Shown here: piece by piece, positions 8,411 to 15,243 of the stretch | Position numbering within the stretch: the stretch's first letter is position 1 | Layout: each line of letters begins with the position of its first letter | Source of the DNA: CAZPKH01 sp964407165 | GTDB taxonomy: Bacteria; Bacteroidota; Bacteroidia; Bacteroidales; Muribaculaceae | DNA: 22,595 nt | Assembly: GCA_964407165.1 (NCBI GenBank) | Contig: CAYOUJ010000036.1 | Span: 1 to 22,595 of the forward strand | Direction of reading: 5' to 3' | Made by a program: the position numbers and the translations under genes | The notes under the pieces: generated by a model | Told to the model about the DNA's origin: nothing | What the model saw: the letters and a program-made list of their open reading frames with translations, nothing else | Databases searched by the model: none

Positions 8411-9912
8411 TGCCGTTGCTGCTGCTCATGACCGGGGCACAGCTTGTGGCAATGTTTTTTGTGCTGCCGACAGACGACGCCCTGCTCAACTGCGCCTGCC
8501 GCCTTCCACAGGCCATTGTGCTTACATCGCTGCTCCTCGTACCTGCAGCCATGCTGCCCGGTCGATGGCGCGAAGCGTGGTTGTGGCTCTGCTTTTGCGC
8601 AGTCGGCTTGGTCACGCTCGTCGACCTTTTCCTGCTCCTAAACTTCCGGTGCGAATATTACCGCCAACATCTCGCTCTGTTTCTCGGCTCCAACGGCGCC
8701 GAGATATGCGAATGTCTAAAAACCTATATCACTCGCGACTACATCATTGCCGCCGTCTTCGCTCTCGGCGTCCCCGCCGTAGTCTACGTCCTGTTGACGC
8801 GCCCCGACAAACCCCTAAAAGCCGCGCCCAAGGGCAGCCAATGGACGCTCGCCTTGTCCGTCGCTGCCACCGCCGCACTGTGGATTGCAAAGCCCGAATA
8901 CGGTCTCGGCGGAATACCCTCCCTGCCCAGGCTCTCTTACGACCTCTTCTCTTATCCTTATTCCGACCATCCTTCCGATGCCATCCCGGAAATAAGCGTT
9001 GACGAGGGACCACGTCCGCAGCTCATTGTGCTGGTCATCGGCGAGTCCGTTGCCCGAAGCCACTGCAGCCTTTACGGCTATCCACTCCCGACAACACCCT
9101 GCCTTTCCAGCCTAGCCGAAGACTCCTCAACCATTGTCTTCACCGACGCCGTCTCACCGTATATCAACACCCCCGGCTCGTTCAAGCTGATGATGACCAC
9201 CGCGCATTCCCTCGACGACGCACCCTCGTGGACCGAGCGCCCCACTCTCCCCCTCTGCGCCCGCGCCGCAGGCTACCGGACTGTATGGTGCTCCAACCAA
9301 AAGCGCGCCGGGATTTGGGAGAACGTTCAGGGACAGTTTGCCGCACAATGTGACACCGCCATCTGGACATCAAACGAATTGGGCGAAATCATGCACTACT
9401 CCCTCGACGAGGCACTCCTGCCGGAAATCAAACTGGTTACGGCAGTTGAAAACGTCCCTACACTGTTGATTGTAAACATGATTGGTTGCCATGAATATTT
9501 CAGCGACCGCTACCCCGCCGACTTTGCGCACTTCACCCCTTCCGACTACCCGCAATTTCCCGAAGAGCAGCGCCAAAACCGCGCGGAGTATGACAACGCC
9601 GTTCTCTATACCGACCACATTGTAAGCCAAATATATAGAATACTTGAAGACCGTGAGGCCCTCCTCATCTTTACCCCCGACCATGGCATGGACGTCTATG
9701 AGACATATCCATATTATTGTGGCCACGCGATGCCCTGCGACGCCCGTTCATACGACGTGTCGATAAAGGTGCCTCTTATGGTTATGCAGTCGCCGCTGAT
9801 GAGCGAGCATTTCCCTAACGTAAGCCCTGCCCTGCAAGTCATTGCCGACACGCCCTACAACACCGCCGACCTCATCTATCTCATCCTCTCCCTAATGAAC
9901 GCTCGCTTGTGA
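8341..9912 (+). CDS. Membrane phosphoethanolamine transferase (EptA-like, sulfatase fold)
   Basis: 523 residues. Family members move phosphoethanolamine from phosphatidylethanolamine onto lipid A or other envelope glycans at the periplasmic face. Five hydrophobic segments occupy about 20-42, 57-72, 81-101, 133-152 and 168-183, followed by the soluble sulfatase-fold domain. Metal-site and nucleophile motifs are present: LVIGESVARSHCSLYGY (Glu235), SPYINTPGSF with candidate nucleophile Thr277, IGCHEYFSDRYP (His384), TPDHG (Asp447, His448) and GHAMP. The first 20 residues are read from an inverted repeat, so the true start could be Met20 (8398) or Met30 (8428). The last 32 bases overlap the convergent tilS tail. 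Codon use is less C-ending than in ald, as expected for weaker expression. Acceptor unknown. Confidence 0.85.
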   Translation: MHNAQCIIKSFRRNYALCIMLYALPLLLLMTGAQLVAMFFVLPTDDALLNCACRLPQAIVLTSLLLVPAAMLPGRWREAWLWLCFCAVGLVTLVDLFLLLNFRCEYYRQHLALFLGSNGAEICECLKTYITRDYIIAAVFALGVPAVVYVLLTRPDKPLKAAPKGSQWTLALSVAATAALWIAKPEYGLGGIPSLPRLSYDLFSYPYSDHPSDAIPEISVDEGPRPQLIVLVIGESVARSHCSLYGYPLPTTPCLSSLAEDSSTIVFTDAVSPYINTPGSFKLMMTTAHSLDDAPSWTERPTLPLCARAAGYRTVWCSNQKRAGIWENVQGQFAAQCDTAIWTSNELGEIMHYSLDEALLPEIKLVTAVENVPTLLIVNMIGCHEYFSDRYPADFAHFTPSDYPQFPEEQRQNRAEYDNAVLYTDHIVSQIYRILEDREALLIFTPDHGMDVYETYPYYCGHAMPCDARSYDVSIKVPLMVMQSPLMSEHFPNVSPALQVIADTPYNTADLIYLILSLMNARL

Positions 9913-11248
9913 TGCGGTAATAATGGGTGTCGGTGGGCTTTACCGGGAAGTGGCACGAGGCGCGGAAGCCTGGTATCCACAGTATCTCACCGTTGCGCGT
10001 CAGCACCTGCACCTGCGCCTTGTCCGCCAGCGACACCTTGGCATCCGTCAGTATGTCGCTCACCAGCCGCGACCCCTTCATGCCAAAGGGCTTTATACGG
10101 TCGCCCGCGCGCCATGGCCGCAGCTCCCACACCGGCTCCCCCTCAAATGCCTCCGTAGACAGTAGCAAAACAGAGGTGCCGACACCGGCCCCCCCCAGCC
10201 CCCCCCTTAAGGGTGGGGTAACCATCCTCTTAATCAACCCTGACGGCCACGATTTTACAGAGCCTTCATTATGGGAGCCATGATCTAAGGTAGCCCCCCC
10301 CCTTGGGGGGGGGATGGGGGGGGATAACACCCCCCTGTCCAACAAATATTCCCCGAAGACCCGCCCCGAGACACCTGCCTTAACGGCAGTTATAATCTGA
10401 CCCTCAATGCCGCGGGGCGCGAGGGCGCCGCCCCGCTCCATCGTAAGGAGCCGCCGCAGCACAAACTCCGCATTTCCCCCCTCATTATTAATTATGTGAA
10501 CCACGTCTATCGTCCCGTCATGCACGTAAAGCGCGGCTTTTGCCTGCATCTCCCTGTCAATGAACGCTTCAGCCTGCCGCAGGTGCGCCATCGATGTCTC
10601 GATGGCAGCATCGGCGTCCGCAAACAATTCGCGCAGTTGCGGCATAAGCACATTGCGGATGCGGTTGCGGCGGTATTCATTCTCAAGATTGGTAGTGTCG
10701 GTTACGTATGTCAGTCCCTTGTCTTGAAGGTATTCCTCGATGTCGGCACGCGACAGCCGTACCAGCGGCCTTACTATATGGCCGTTCACCGGACGCATAC
10801 CCCCAAGCCCGCGCACTCCCGCGCGGCGCATGAGGTTAAGGAAGAAGGTTTCCGCCTGGTCGTCGCGGTGATGCGCCACGGCTATCACGTCGCAACCCAA
10901 CGCCTGGCGCAGCTGCTCAAACCGCTCGTAGCGCAGCGCCCGGCAGGCCATCTCCACCGACTCCCCCGGGTGCCCCTCCCGATAGGCCGCCACGTCGAAG
11001 TGCACGACGTGGCACTCAACGCCAAGCCTCCTTGCAATCTCGACGGCGTGCCGCTCGTCGCGGTCGCTCTCACCCCCCCGCAGATGGAAGTTGCAGTGCA
11101 CAGCCTCACACCCGTATCCCAGCGCCGTGAGCACAGCAAGCAGCGCCACCGAGTCGGCCCCGCCGCTCAGCGTCACCAGCACGCGGTCGGCAGGCTGCAT
11201 CAGCCCCTCCGCGGCGACATACTCAGCTACCCGCTCCTCTACTCCCAT
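9881..11248 (-). CDS. tilS: tRNA(Ile)-lysidine synthetase with in-frame repeat insertion
   Basis: 455 residues. TilS attaches lysine to C34 of tRNA-Ile(CAU) using ATP, so the tRNA reads AUA; the activity is essential. The N-terminal PP-loop ATPase motif SGGADS is at 28-33, followed by VHCNFHLRGGESDRDE and IAVAHHRDDQAETFFLNLMRRAGVRGLGGM. The C-terminal domain has GDRIKPFGMKGSRLVSDILTD and ends HYYRITSERSLGRG. Between the central and C-terminal domains, residues about 309-354 are a low-complexity Pro/Gly segment (SPPIPPPRGGA and TPPLRGGLGGAG) read from a C/G-rich palindromic element; without it the protein would be about 410 residues. The core motifs are intact, so I expect a working enzyme. 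It follows rpmH after a strong hairpin. Confidence 0.93.
   Translation of the reverse strand: MGVEERVAEYVAAEGLMQPADRVLVTLSGGADSVALLAVLTALGYGCEAVHCNFHLRGGESDRDERHAVEIARRLGVECHVVHFDVAAYREGHPGESVEMACRALRYERFEQLRQALGCDVIAVAHHRDDQAETFFLNLMRRAGVRGLGGMRPVNGHIVRPLVRLSRADIEEYLQDKGLTYVTDTTNLENEYRRNRIRNVLMPQLRELFADADAAIETSMAHLRQAEAFIDREMQAKAALYVHDGTIDVVHIINNEGGNAEFVLRRLLTMERGGALAPRGIEGQIITAVKAGVSGRVFGEYLLDRGVLSPPIPPPRGGATLDHGSHNEGSVKSWPSGLIKRMVTPPLRGGLGGAGVGTSVLLLSTEAFEGEPVWELRPWRAGDRIKPFGMKGSRLVSDILTDAKVSLADKAQVQVLTRNGEILWIPGFRASCHFPVKPTDTHYYRITSERSLGRG
10189..10323. repeat. C/G-rich palindromic element inserted inside tilS
   Basis: The left arm has two runs of eight C (10189-10196, 10199-10206), then TTAAGGGTGGGG. 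The right arm has nine C (10294-10302), TT, nine G (10305-10313), AT and eight G (10316-10323). The arms are complementary to each other around a roughly 70-base unique centre. From first to last homopolymer it is 135 bases, exactly 45 codons, and the tilS frame stays open. It shares GGGGGGATGGGGGG and the CCCTT/AAGGG core with the element at 7005-7104. Confidence 0.85.
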
Positions 11249-11261
11249 ATTAAACTATTTC

Positions 11262-11318
11262 AGTCCGCGAATTGCAAAGAATTTTTAATTCTTAAAAATT
11301 CTTTGCAATTCGCGGACT
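11262..11318 (-). terminator. Perfect 26-bp hairpin between rpmH and tilS
   Basis: Positions 11262-11287 are the exact reverse complement of 11293-11318, leaving a 5-base loop. It lies 25 bases after the rpmH stop and 13 bases before the tilS start. The apex is A/T-rich and the base is GC-containing (AGTCCGCG). There is no U tract after it, so it may attenuate, protect the rpmH transcript end or set a processing point rather than fully terminate. Confidence 0.7.
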
Positions 11319-11343
11319 ATATCAAAAAGATGTAATCGCTGTG

Positions 11344-11499
11344 TTACTTCGAGGCAATCGAGCAGGAGACGGTCAGGCGAATGCGTCCCTTGGCACGGCG
11401 ACGGGCCAGGACCTTGCGACCGTTGGGGGTGGACATGCGCTCACGGAAGCCGTGCTTGTTGACTCTCTTGCGATTGGAGGGCTGGAATGTACGTTTCAT
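11344..11499 (-). CDS. rpmH: 50S ribosomal protein L34
   Basis: 51 residues starting MKRTFQPSNRKRVNKHGFRE and continuing RMSTPNGRKVLARRRAKGR, the near-invariant L34 sequence, with a short C-terminal extension ending SCSIASK. L34 is a small basic protein of the large ribosomal subunit, bound to 23S rRNA. In many bacteria rpmH neighbours rnpA and dnaA; here it sits next to tilS. The gene has a strong consensus promoter and a leader of about 110 bases that contains a word-type inverted repeat. Confidence 0.97.
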   Translation of the reverse strand: MKRTFQPSNRKRVNKHGFRERMSTPNGRKVLARRRAKGRIRLTVSCSIASK

Positions 11500-11510
11500 C
11501 GATGTATGAA

Positions 11511-11610
11511 GTTTTAAGTTTTAAGTTTAGAGTGTTAGCGTTAAGTTTTTAGTTTTAACACGCTTAGCTTTTCGCTAAAAACTAAACACTAAAAACTAAA
11601 AACTAATTTT
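11511..11610. repeat. TTTTTAGTTTTTAG-word repeat in the rpmH leader
   Basis: The left arm (11511-11563) repeats GTTTTAAGTTTTAAG-like words and the right arm (11574-11610) the complement (AAAAACTAAAAACTAA). Pairing is imperfect. It lies between the rpmH -7 element and the start codon, so it is transcribed as leader RNA. Confidence 0.75.
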
Positions 11611-11618
11611 TCGAGGTG

Positions 11619-11649
11619 CAAATTTACGCCTTTTTTCCTTATTGGCAAA
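11619..11649 (-). promoter_or_regulatory. Consensus promoter of rpmH
   Basis: On the minus strand TTTG (11646-11649), a 19-base spacer and TAAATTTG (11619-11626), a full match to the Bacteroidetes -33/-7 consensus. Predicted start is near 11614. Confidence 0.75.
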
Positions 11650-11709
11650 ACATTTGCCTATTTTTTATTTTCTTTATTCGTGTAATTAGTTTAATTCGTG
11701 AAATTCGTG

Positions 11710-11740
11710 CTTGCAAAATTGCAAAAATGCCGTAAATTTG
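11710..11740 (+). promoter_or_regulatory. Promoter of the thioredoxin-like lipoprotein, placed for a leaderless start
   Basis: CTTG (11710-11713, one mismatch to TTTG), a 19-base spacer and TAAATTTG (11733-11740). With the spacing implied by a -7/-33 numbering, +1 falls on or next to the A of the ATG at 11745. The -33 box directly follows the word AATTCGTGAAATTCGTG. Confidence 0.6.
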
Positions 11741-11744
11741 TGCC

Positions 11745-12590
11745 ATGAAAAAATTCATCATAATATTATACGTTGCATTCTGCGCGTGTGCGCTCTCATG
11801 CCAGGGCGCCTCTCAGTCGCAGTCATACCAACCCCCGATGTTCCCTCCCTCCGATGCCGACGAGACATGGACCGTGCTACATTATTGGGACAACCTTGAC
11901 GGCGCCGAGATCACAGAGAGCGCCTTCGACACCGCCTTCCGGCGCTGGATAGGTTACGTCACCCTCTTCAACACCGGCGTGCGCCGTCAGGCCATGCAGG
12001 CCCTCGCAGAGCAGTGCCGCTCAGACAAAGATGTTTACCTCTGCGTCATGGGCATTGCCGAAGAAGCTCTCTACCGGCCCCATTCAGAACTATTCAACTA
12101 CCCCCTCTACGGCCTCTTCCTCGAAGCCTTCCTCGACACTGACCTCCTGACGGAGGCCGAGCGATTGCGCCCCGAGTTCCAGATCGAAGACGTCCGCCGC
12201 GCCGCCGAGGGGACGCCTGCTCCCGACTTCGAGATGACCCTCCGCGACGGCTCCACGACAACATTCCACGCACTGCTCGCCGCCGACCGCCCCACGCTCA
12301 TCATCTTCTACGACCCCGAGTGCGAGAGCTGCCACGAGGCCATGGAGCAGATCCGGCAGGAAGGCCTCGACAAGGCCTTCCGCGTCGTCACCGTCGACAT
12401 CGAGGAGGACAACGACCTCTGGCGCCGCAATCCGGCCCCCGGCACCTCCGCCTGGACCGACGCTTACGCCGCCGAAGCCGTCGGCTCCGGCGAACTGTAC
12501 AGCCTCCCCACCACCCCCTCCATCTACCTCGTCTCCCCCGCGCGCCTCGTCCTCCGCAAGCTCCCCCGCCTCGACGACCTAAAGCAATGA
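11745..12590 (+). CDS. Thioredoxin-like lipoprotein with N-terminal DUF5106-like region
   Basis: 281 residues. The lipoprotein signal MKKFIIILYVAFCACALSC puts the lipidated cysteine at 19. Residues 40-150 are helical and resemble DUF5106, which precedes thioredoxin folds in Bacteroidetes; residues 155-281 form the thioredoxin-like domain, with GTPAPDFEMTLRDGS, the redox pair CESC (193-196) in FYDPECESCHEAM, and the cis-proline in TTPSIYL (Pro258). A periplasmic thiol-disulfide or reductase role is inferred. The initiator ATG is only five bases from the -7 element. The next gene starts 13 bp downstream and is probably in the same transcript. Confidence 0.85.
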   Translation: MKKFIIILYVAFCACALSCQGASQSQSYQPPMFPPSDADETWTVLHYWDNLDGAEITESAFDTAFRRWIGYVTLFNTGVRRQAMQALAEQCRSDKDVYLCVMGIAEEALYRPHSELFNYPLYGLFLEAFLDTDLLTEAERLRPEFQIEDVRRAAEGTPAPDFEMTLRDGSTTTFHALLAADRPTLIIFYDPECESCHEAMEQIRQEGLDKAFRVVTVDIEEDNDLWRRNPAPGTSAWTDAYAAEAVGSGELYSLPTTPSIYLVSPARLVLRKLPRLDDLKQ

Positions 12591-12603
12591 AACAACACTA
12601 AAT

Positions 12604-13080
12604 ATGGTTATTATCAAGCACAACATCGACGTCGCCCGCTTTGACTACGCCTGGGCGTGGTACGTCAAAGGCGGCATCCCAACCGAGCACTGCCAGAGGT
12701 GCCTCAAAGGGGAACGCAGCAAAAAGTTCTCAAAGGCCACGCTCTTGGCCAGCCCCCGGACCGTCATCACCATGGACGAACTCCCCGAAGGCTCATACAA
12801 GGCCATATACTTCTGCTGCGGCGACAACCACGGCTACGCACACAACGTCCATATCCCCGTCATCCCTGCCGAGGGCCGCTCCGACACCTTCGACTTCGAC
12901 GGCTGGCACGTCGAAATACACGGCGGATACATCGACCGCATGCCCACCGAGGAGGAGATCCCCGAAGAATACTTCCACGACCCCTACGGCCGCGACTTCT
13001 ACACCTGCCGCAACTTCCGCTGGATGCTCGGCCACTTCTTCCCCGAACGACTCCGCCCCACCCCTCCCCAAATTCCCTAA
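12604..13080 (+). CDS. Unrecognised conserved-looking small protein, Cys/His-rich
   Basis: 158 residues; I do not recognise the family. There is no signal peptide or membrane segment. Cysteine/histidine clusters stand out: EHCQRCLKG (near 28-36), FCCGDNHGYAH (near 70-80), HVEIHGGY and YTCRNFRWMLGHFF near the end. These could bind metal, but that is only a possibility. Codon use is as C-ending as the neighbours, which supports a real gene. It follows the thioredoxin lipoprotein by 13 bp. The tail (RPTPPQIP) runs into a CCCTAAATTCCCTAA direct repeat that supplies the stop. Confidence 0.7.
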   Translation: MVIIKHNIDVARFDYAWAWYVKGGIPTEHCQRCLKGERSKKFSKATLLASPRTVITMDELPEGSYKAIYFCCGDNHGYAHNVHIPVIPAEGRSDTFDFDGWHVEIHGGYIDRMPTEEEIPEEYFHDPYGRDFYTCRNFRWMLGHFFPERLRPTPPQIP

Positions 13081-13135
13081 ATTCCCTAACAAAAGGGCAC
13101 TGACAGACAACCCGCGAACAAATTTACAGAAATGC

Positions 13136-13166
13136 TTTGTCATTTGGTTTATTATACGTAACTTTG
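13136..13166 (+). promoter_or_regulatory. Consensus promoter of rplY
   Basis: TTTG (13136-13139), a 19-base spacer and TAACTTTG (13159-13166). Predicted start near 13171 gives a leader of about 94 bases. Confidence 0.75.
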
Positions 13167-13205
13167 CGGTCGCTTTTGAAAGCCTATCAGACACCGTGTG
13201 ATGGG

Positions 13206-13233
13206 AAATTAAGAAGCACTCTTTTCTTAATTT
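13206..13233 (+). promoter_or_regulatory. Leader hairpin of rplY
   Basis: AAATTAAGAA (13206-13215) pairs perfectly with TTCTTAATTT (13224-13233), loop of eight bases, followed by TTAG. It lies inside the predicted rplY leader, downstream of the promoter. An attenuator or protein-binding site is conceivable; it is also weak enough to be a minor structure. Confidence 0.45.
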
Positions 13234-13264
13234 TTAGTAACACAACCCTTTAACAATCACTTAA

Positions 13265-13924
13265 ATGGAAGTATTCCAGCTTACCGCCGAGCCCCGCACC
13301 GACCTGGGCAAGAAGGCAGCAAAGGCCCTGCGCAGCGAGGGCAAGATACCCGTCGTGCTCAACGGCGGCGAGATAATAACGCTCCCCTACAAGGGCTCCC
13401 TCAAGCCCGGCGAGAAGATAGTAGAGATAGCTAACGGTCGCGGCCTCGTCACCACCGACCTCACCGTCACCCAGGAGGCTGTCCGCAAGCTCGTCTTCAC
13501 GCCCGACATCTTTGCCATCGAGCTCACCGTCAACGGCGAGAAGAAGATGGCCGTCCTGAAGGACATCCAGTTCCACCCCGTCAAGGACACCATCCTCCAC
13601 ATCGACCTGCTGGAGGTGACCGACAAGAAGCCCGTCACCATCGAGGTGCCCGTACGCCTCGAGGGCCACGCCGAGGGCGTCAAGGCCGGTGGCAAGCTCA
13701 CCCTGTCGATGAAGAAGATCCGCGTCAAGGCCGTATACACCCAGATCCCCGAGCGTCTGGTCATCAACGTCGACAACCTCGGCCTGGGCAAGACCCTCCA
13801 GATCGCCGACCTCCACTTCGACGGCCTCGAGCTCACCAACGCCAAGAACGCCGTCGTCTGCTCCGTACAGCTCACGCGCGCCGCCCGTGGTGCCGCCGCC
13901 GCTGCCGCCGCAGAGAATAAGTAA
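13265..13924 (+). CDS. rplY: 50S ribosomal protein L25 / general stress protein Ctc
   Basis: 219 residues, the long two-domain (CTC/TL5) form. L25 binds 5S rRNA in the large ribosomal subunit. The N-terminal L25 domain (about 1-95) has the signature RTDLGKKAAKALRSEGKIPV and QFHPVKDTILHIDLLEV at its end; the C-terminal TL5 beta domain covers about 95-195 (VPVRLEGHAEGVKAGGKLTL). The tail is alanine-rich and ends in ENK. It heads the cluster rplY-pth-S4 protein, an arrangement common in Bacteroidetes, and has its own consensus promoter and a leader hairpin. Confidence 0.96.
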   Translation: MEVFQLTAEPRTDLGKKAAKALRSEGKIPVVLNGGEIITLPYKGSLKPGEKIVEIANGRGLVTTDLTVTQEAVRKLVFTPDIFAIELTVNGEKKMAVLKDIQFHPVKDTILHIDLLEVTDKKPVTIEVPVRLEGHAEGVKAGGKLTLSMKKIRVKAVYTQIPERLVINVDNLGLGKTLQIADLHFDGLELTNAKNAVVCSVQLTRAARGAAAAAAAENK

Positions 13925-14037
13925 TTAAGTAACAGTGAGTAGTGAGTGATCGTTTAAAAGACCAACCTACTGATTACTTACTCACTACCCACTACTCACT
14001 AATTACCTCCTCACTACTCACTACTCACTAATTACCT
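13922..14037. repeat. GTGAGTAGTGAGTA-word inverted repeat between rplY and pth
   Basis: The left arm (13922-13951) carries CAGTGAGTAGTGAGTGATC. The right arm (13973-14037) has several CTCACTACTCACTAATTACC copies in the complementary sense, so it is longer by tandem duplication. The spacer between is about 20 bases. It overlaps the rplY stop codon and ends seven bases before the pth start. Confidence 0.8.
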
Positions 14038-14043
14038 ACACCT

Positions 14044-14607
14044 GTGAAGTATCTCATTGTGGGCCTGGGCAACCCCGGTGCAGACTACCGCGACACCCGC
14101 CACAACATAGGATTTCGCATATTGGATGCCTTCGCACAGGCATCCAATATTGCTTTTGAGACCGCGCGCTACGGCGACGTGGCCCAGGGACGCGTGCGCA
14201 ACAAGCTGGTCACGCTCGTCAAGCCCTCGACGTACATGAACCTCAGCGGCAGCGCCGTGCGCTACTGGCGCGAGCGGGAGAAGATAGAGCTCGACCACAT
14301 CCTGGTGCTGGTCGACGACATCGCCCTTCCCTTCGGCACCATACGCATACGTCCGGGGGGCAGCGACGCCGGCCATAACGGTCTCAAGAGCATCGCACAG
14401 ATGCTCGGCTCGCAGGCTTACCCGCGCCTGCGCTTCGGCATCGGCGGCGACTTCCCCCGCGGCACGCAGATCGACTATGTGCTCGGCCGCTTCACCGCCG
14501 AGGAGGAGGCTGCCCTGCCCGAGCGCATCAACGTCGCCGCCGATGCCGTGCGCACCTTCATCCTCGAAGGCCTCGCCTCGGCCATGAACAAGTTCAACAA
14601 CAAATAA
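14044..14607 (+). CDS. pth: Peptidyl-tRNA hydrolase
   Basis: 187 residues. Pth releases tRNA from peptidyl-tRNA that drops off ribosomes. The bacterial family signature is complete: GLGNPGADYRDTRHNIGF with Asn10 and catalytic His20, KPSTYMNLSG with Asn66, LVDDIALPFG with Asp91/Asp92, and GGSDAGHNGLKS with Asn112. The start is GTG, chosen because the family begins MKYLIVGLGNPG at exactly this codon. It follows rplY across a repeat element. Bases 14119-14150 hold a perfect 13-bp hairpin inside the coding region. Confidence 0.97.
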   Translation: MKYLIVGLGNPGADYRDTRHNIGFRILDAFAQASNIAFETARYGDVAQGRVRNKLVTLVKPSTYMNLSGSAVRYWREREKIELDHILVLVDDIALPFGTIRIRPGGSDAGHNGLKSIAQMLGSQAYPRLRFGIGGDFPRGTQIDYVLGRFTAEEEAALPERINVAADAVRTFILEGLASAMNKFNNK

Positions 14608-14620
14608 GTTTTTAGTTTTT

Positions 14621-14650
14621 AGCGAAATGCCTCTTCACCGGCATTCGCTG
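14621..14650. repeat. Hairpin within a TTTTTAG-word spacer after pth
   Basis: AGCGAAATGCC (14621-14631) pairs with GGCATTCGCT (14640-14649... ending near 14650) with one bulged A. It sits in a spacer that begins with TTTTTAGTTTTTAG and ends with CACTAAAGACTAAAGACT, the same word class as the rpmH leader. No T tract follows. Confidence 0.5.
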
Positions 14651-14702
14651 AAAGCTCCAACCCGAAAAGCAAATCACTAAAGACTAAAGACTCCCAAGAG
14701 TT

Positions 14703-15137
14703 ATGCTAAGCGAAGAGAGAGTGGACAAATGGCTGTGGGCCGTGCGCGTGTTCAAGACGCGCACCATAGCCACGGAAGCATGCAAACGCGGGCGCGTGCT
14801 CGGCGCCGACGGCATGCCTCTGAAGCCGGCGCGCATGGTCAAGCCGGGCGATGTGGTCAAAGTGCGCAAGCCGCCGGTGACCTACAGTTTCCGCGTGATG
14901 CAGCTCACCAACGGGCGCCTCGGGGCCAAGCTCGTCCCTGAGTACATGGAGAACGTCACCCCCGAGAGCGAGCTGCGGCTGCTCGAGGTGGTGAAGATCA
15001 GCGGGTTCGTCGACCGCCGCAAGGGCCTCGGTCGCCCCACCAAACGCGAAGGCCGCGAGCTGTCGAAGTTCACCGAGTCCGTCGCCGATGACGGCTGGGA
15101 TTTCGATTTCGACTTCGACACCGACGAGGATGCATGA
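14703..15137 (+). CDS. hslR: S4-domain RNA-binding protein (Hsp15-like)
   Basis: 144 residues. The S4 domain covers about 1-65 (EERVDKWLWAVRVFKTRTIA, then CKRGRVLGADGMPLKPARMVKPGDVVKV). Hsp15 of E. coli binds stalled 50S subunits carrying nascent chains; this match is at the domain-architecture level. The C-terminal part has GRPTKREGRELSKF and a very acidic end (DDGWDFDFDFDTDEDA). It follows pth and rplY, consistent with a ribosome-quality role. No promoter is visible right upstream, so it is probably co-transcribed. Confidence 0.85.
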   Translation: MLSEERVDKWLWAVRVFKTRTIATEACKRGRVLGADGMPLKPARMVKPGDVVKVRKPPVTYSFRVMQLTNGRLGAKLVPEYMENVTPESELRLLEVVKISGFVDRRKGLGRPTKREGRELSKFTESVADDGWDFDFDFDTDEDA

Positions 15138-15215
15138 AACCACGAATTTCACGAATTAAACGAATTGCACGAATTAAAATTAGTGAAATTCGTTTAATTA
15201 GTGAAATTCGTGGTT
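15138..15215. repeat. AATTCGTGAAATTCGTG-word inverted repeat before enolase
   Basis: Arms 15138-15166 and 15187-15215 (29 bases each) are complementary except at one position; the 20-base loop itself holds CACGAATTAAAATTAGTG, a partial inner hairpin. It starts one base after the S4-protein stop (15137) and its right arm reaches into the -33 box of enolase. Confidence 0.85.
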
Positions 15216-15243
15216 GTAAATTCAGCGAAAAATGGTAACTTTG
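15213..15243 (+). promoter_or_regulatory. Promoter of enolase
   Basis: GTTG (15213-15216, one mismatch), a 19-base spacer and TAACTTTG (15236-15243). Predicted start near 15248 leaves a 40-base leader. The -33 box is the end of the repeat arm. Confidence 0.7.

Noticed and set aside
13922..14037. Possible CRISPR array or tandem-repeat locus
   Set aside because: Repeats are short, degenerate and contiguous with no unique spacers of constant length; no cas genes are near.
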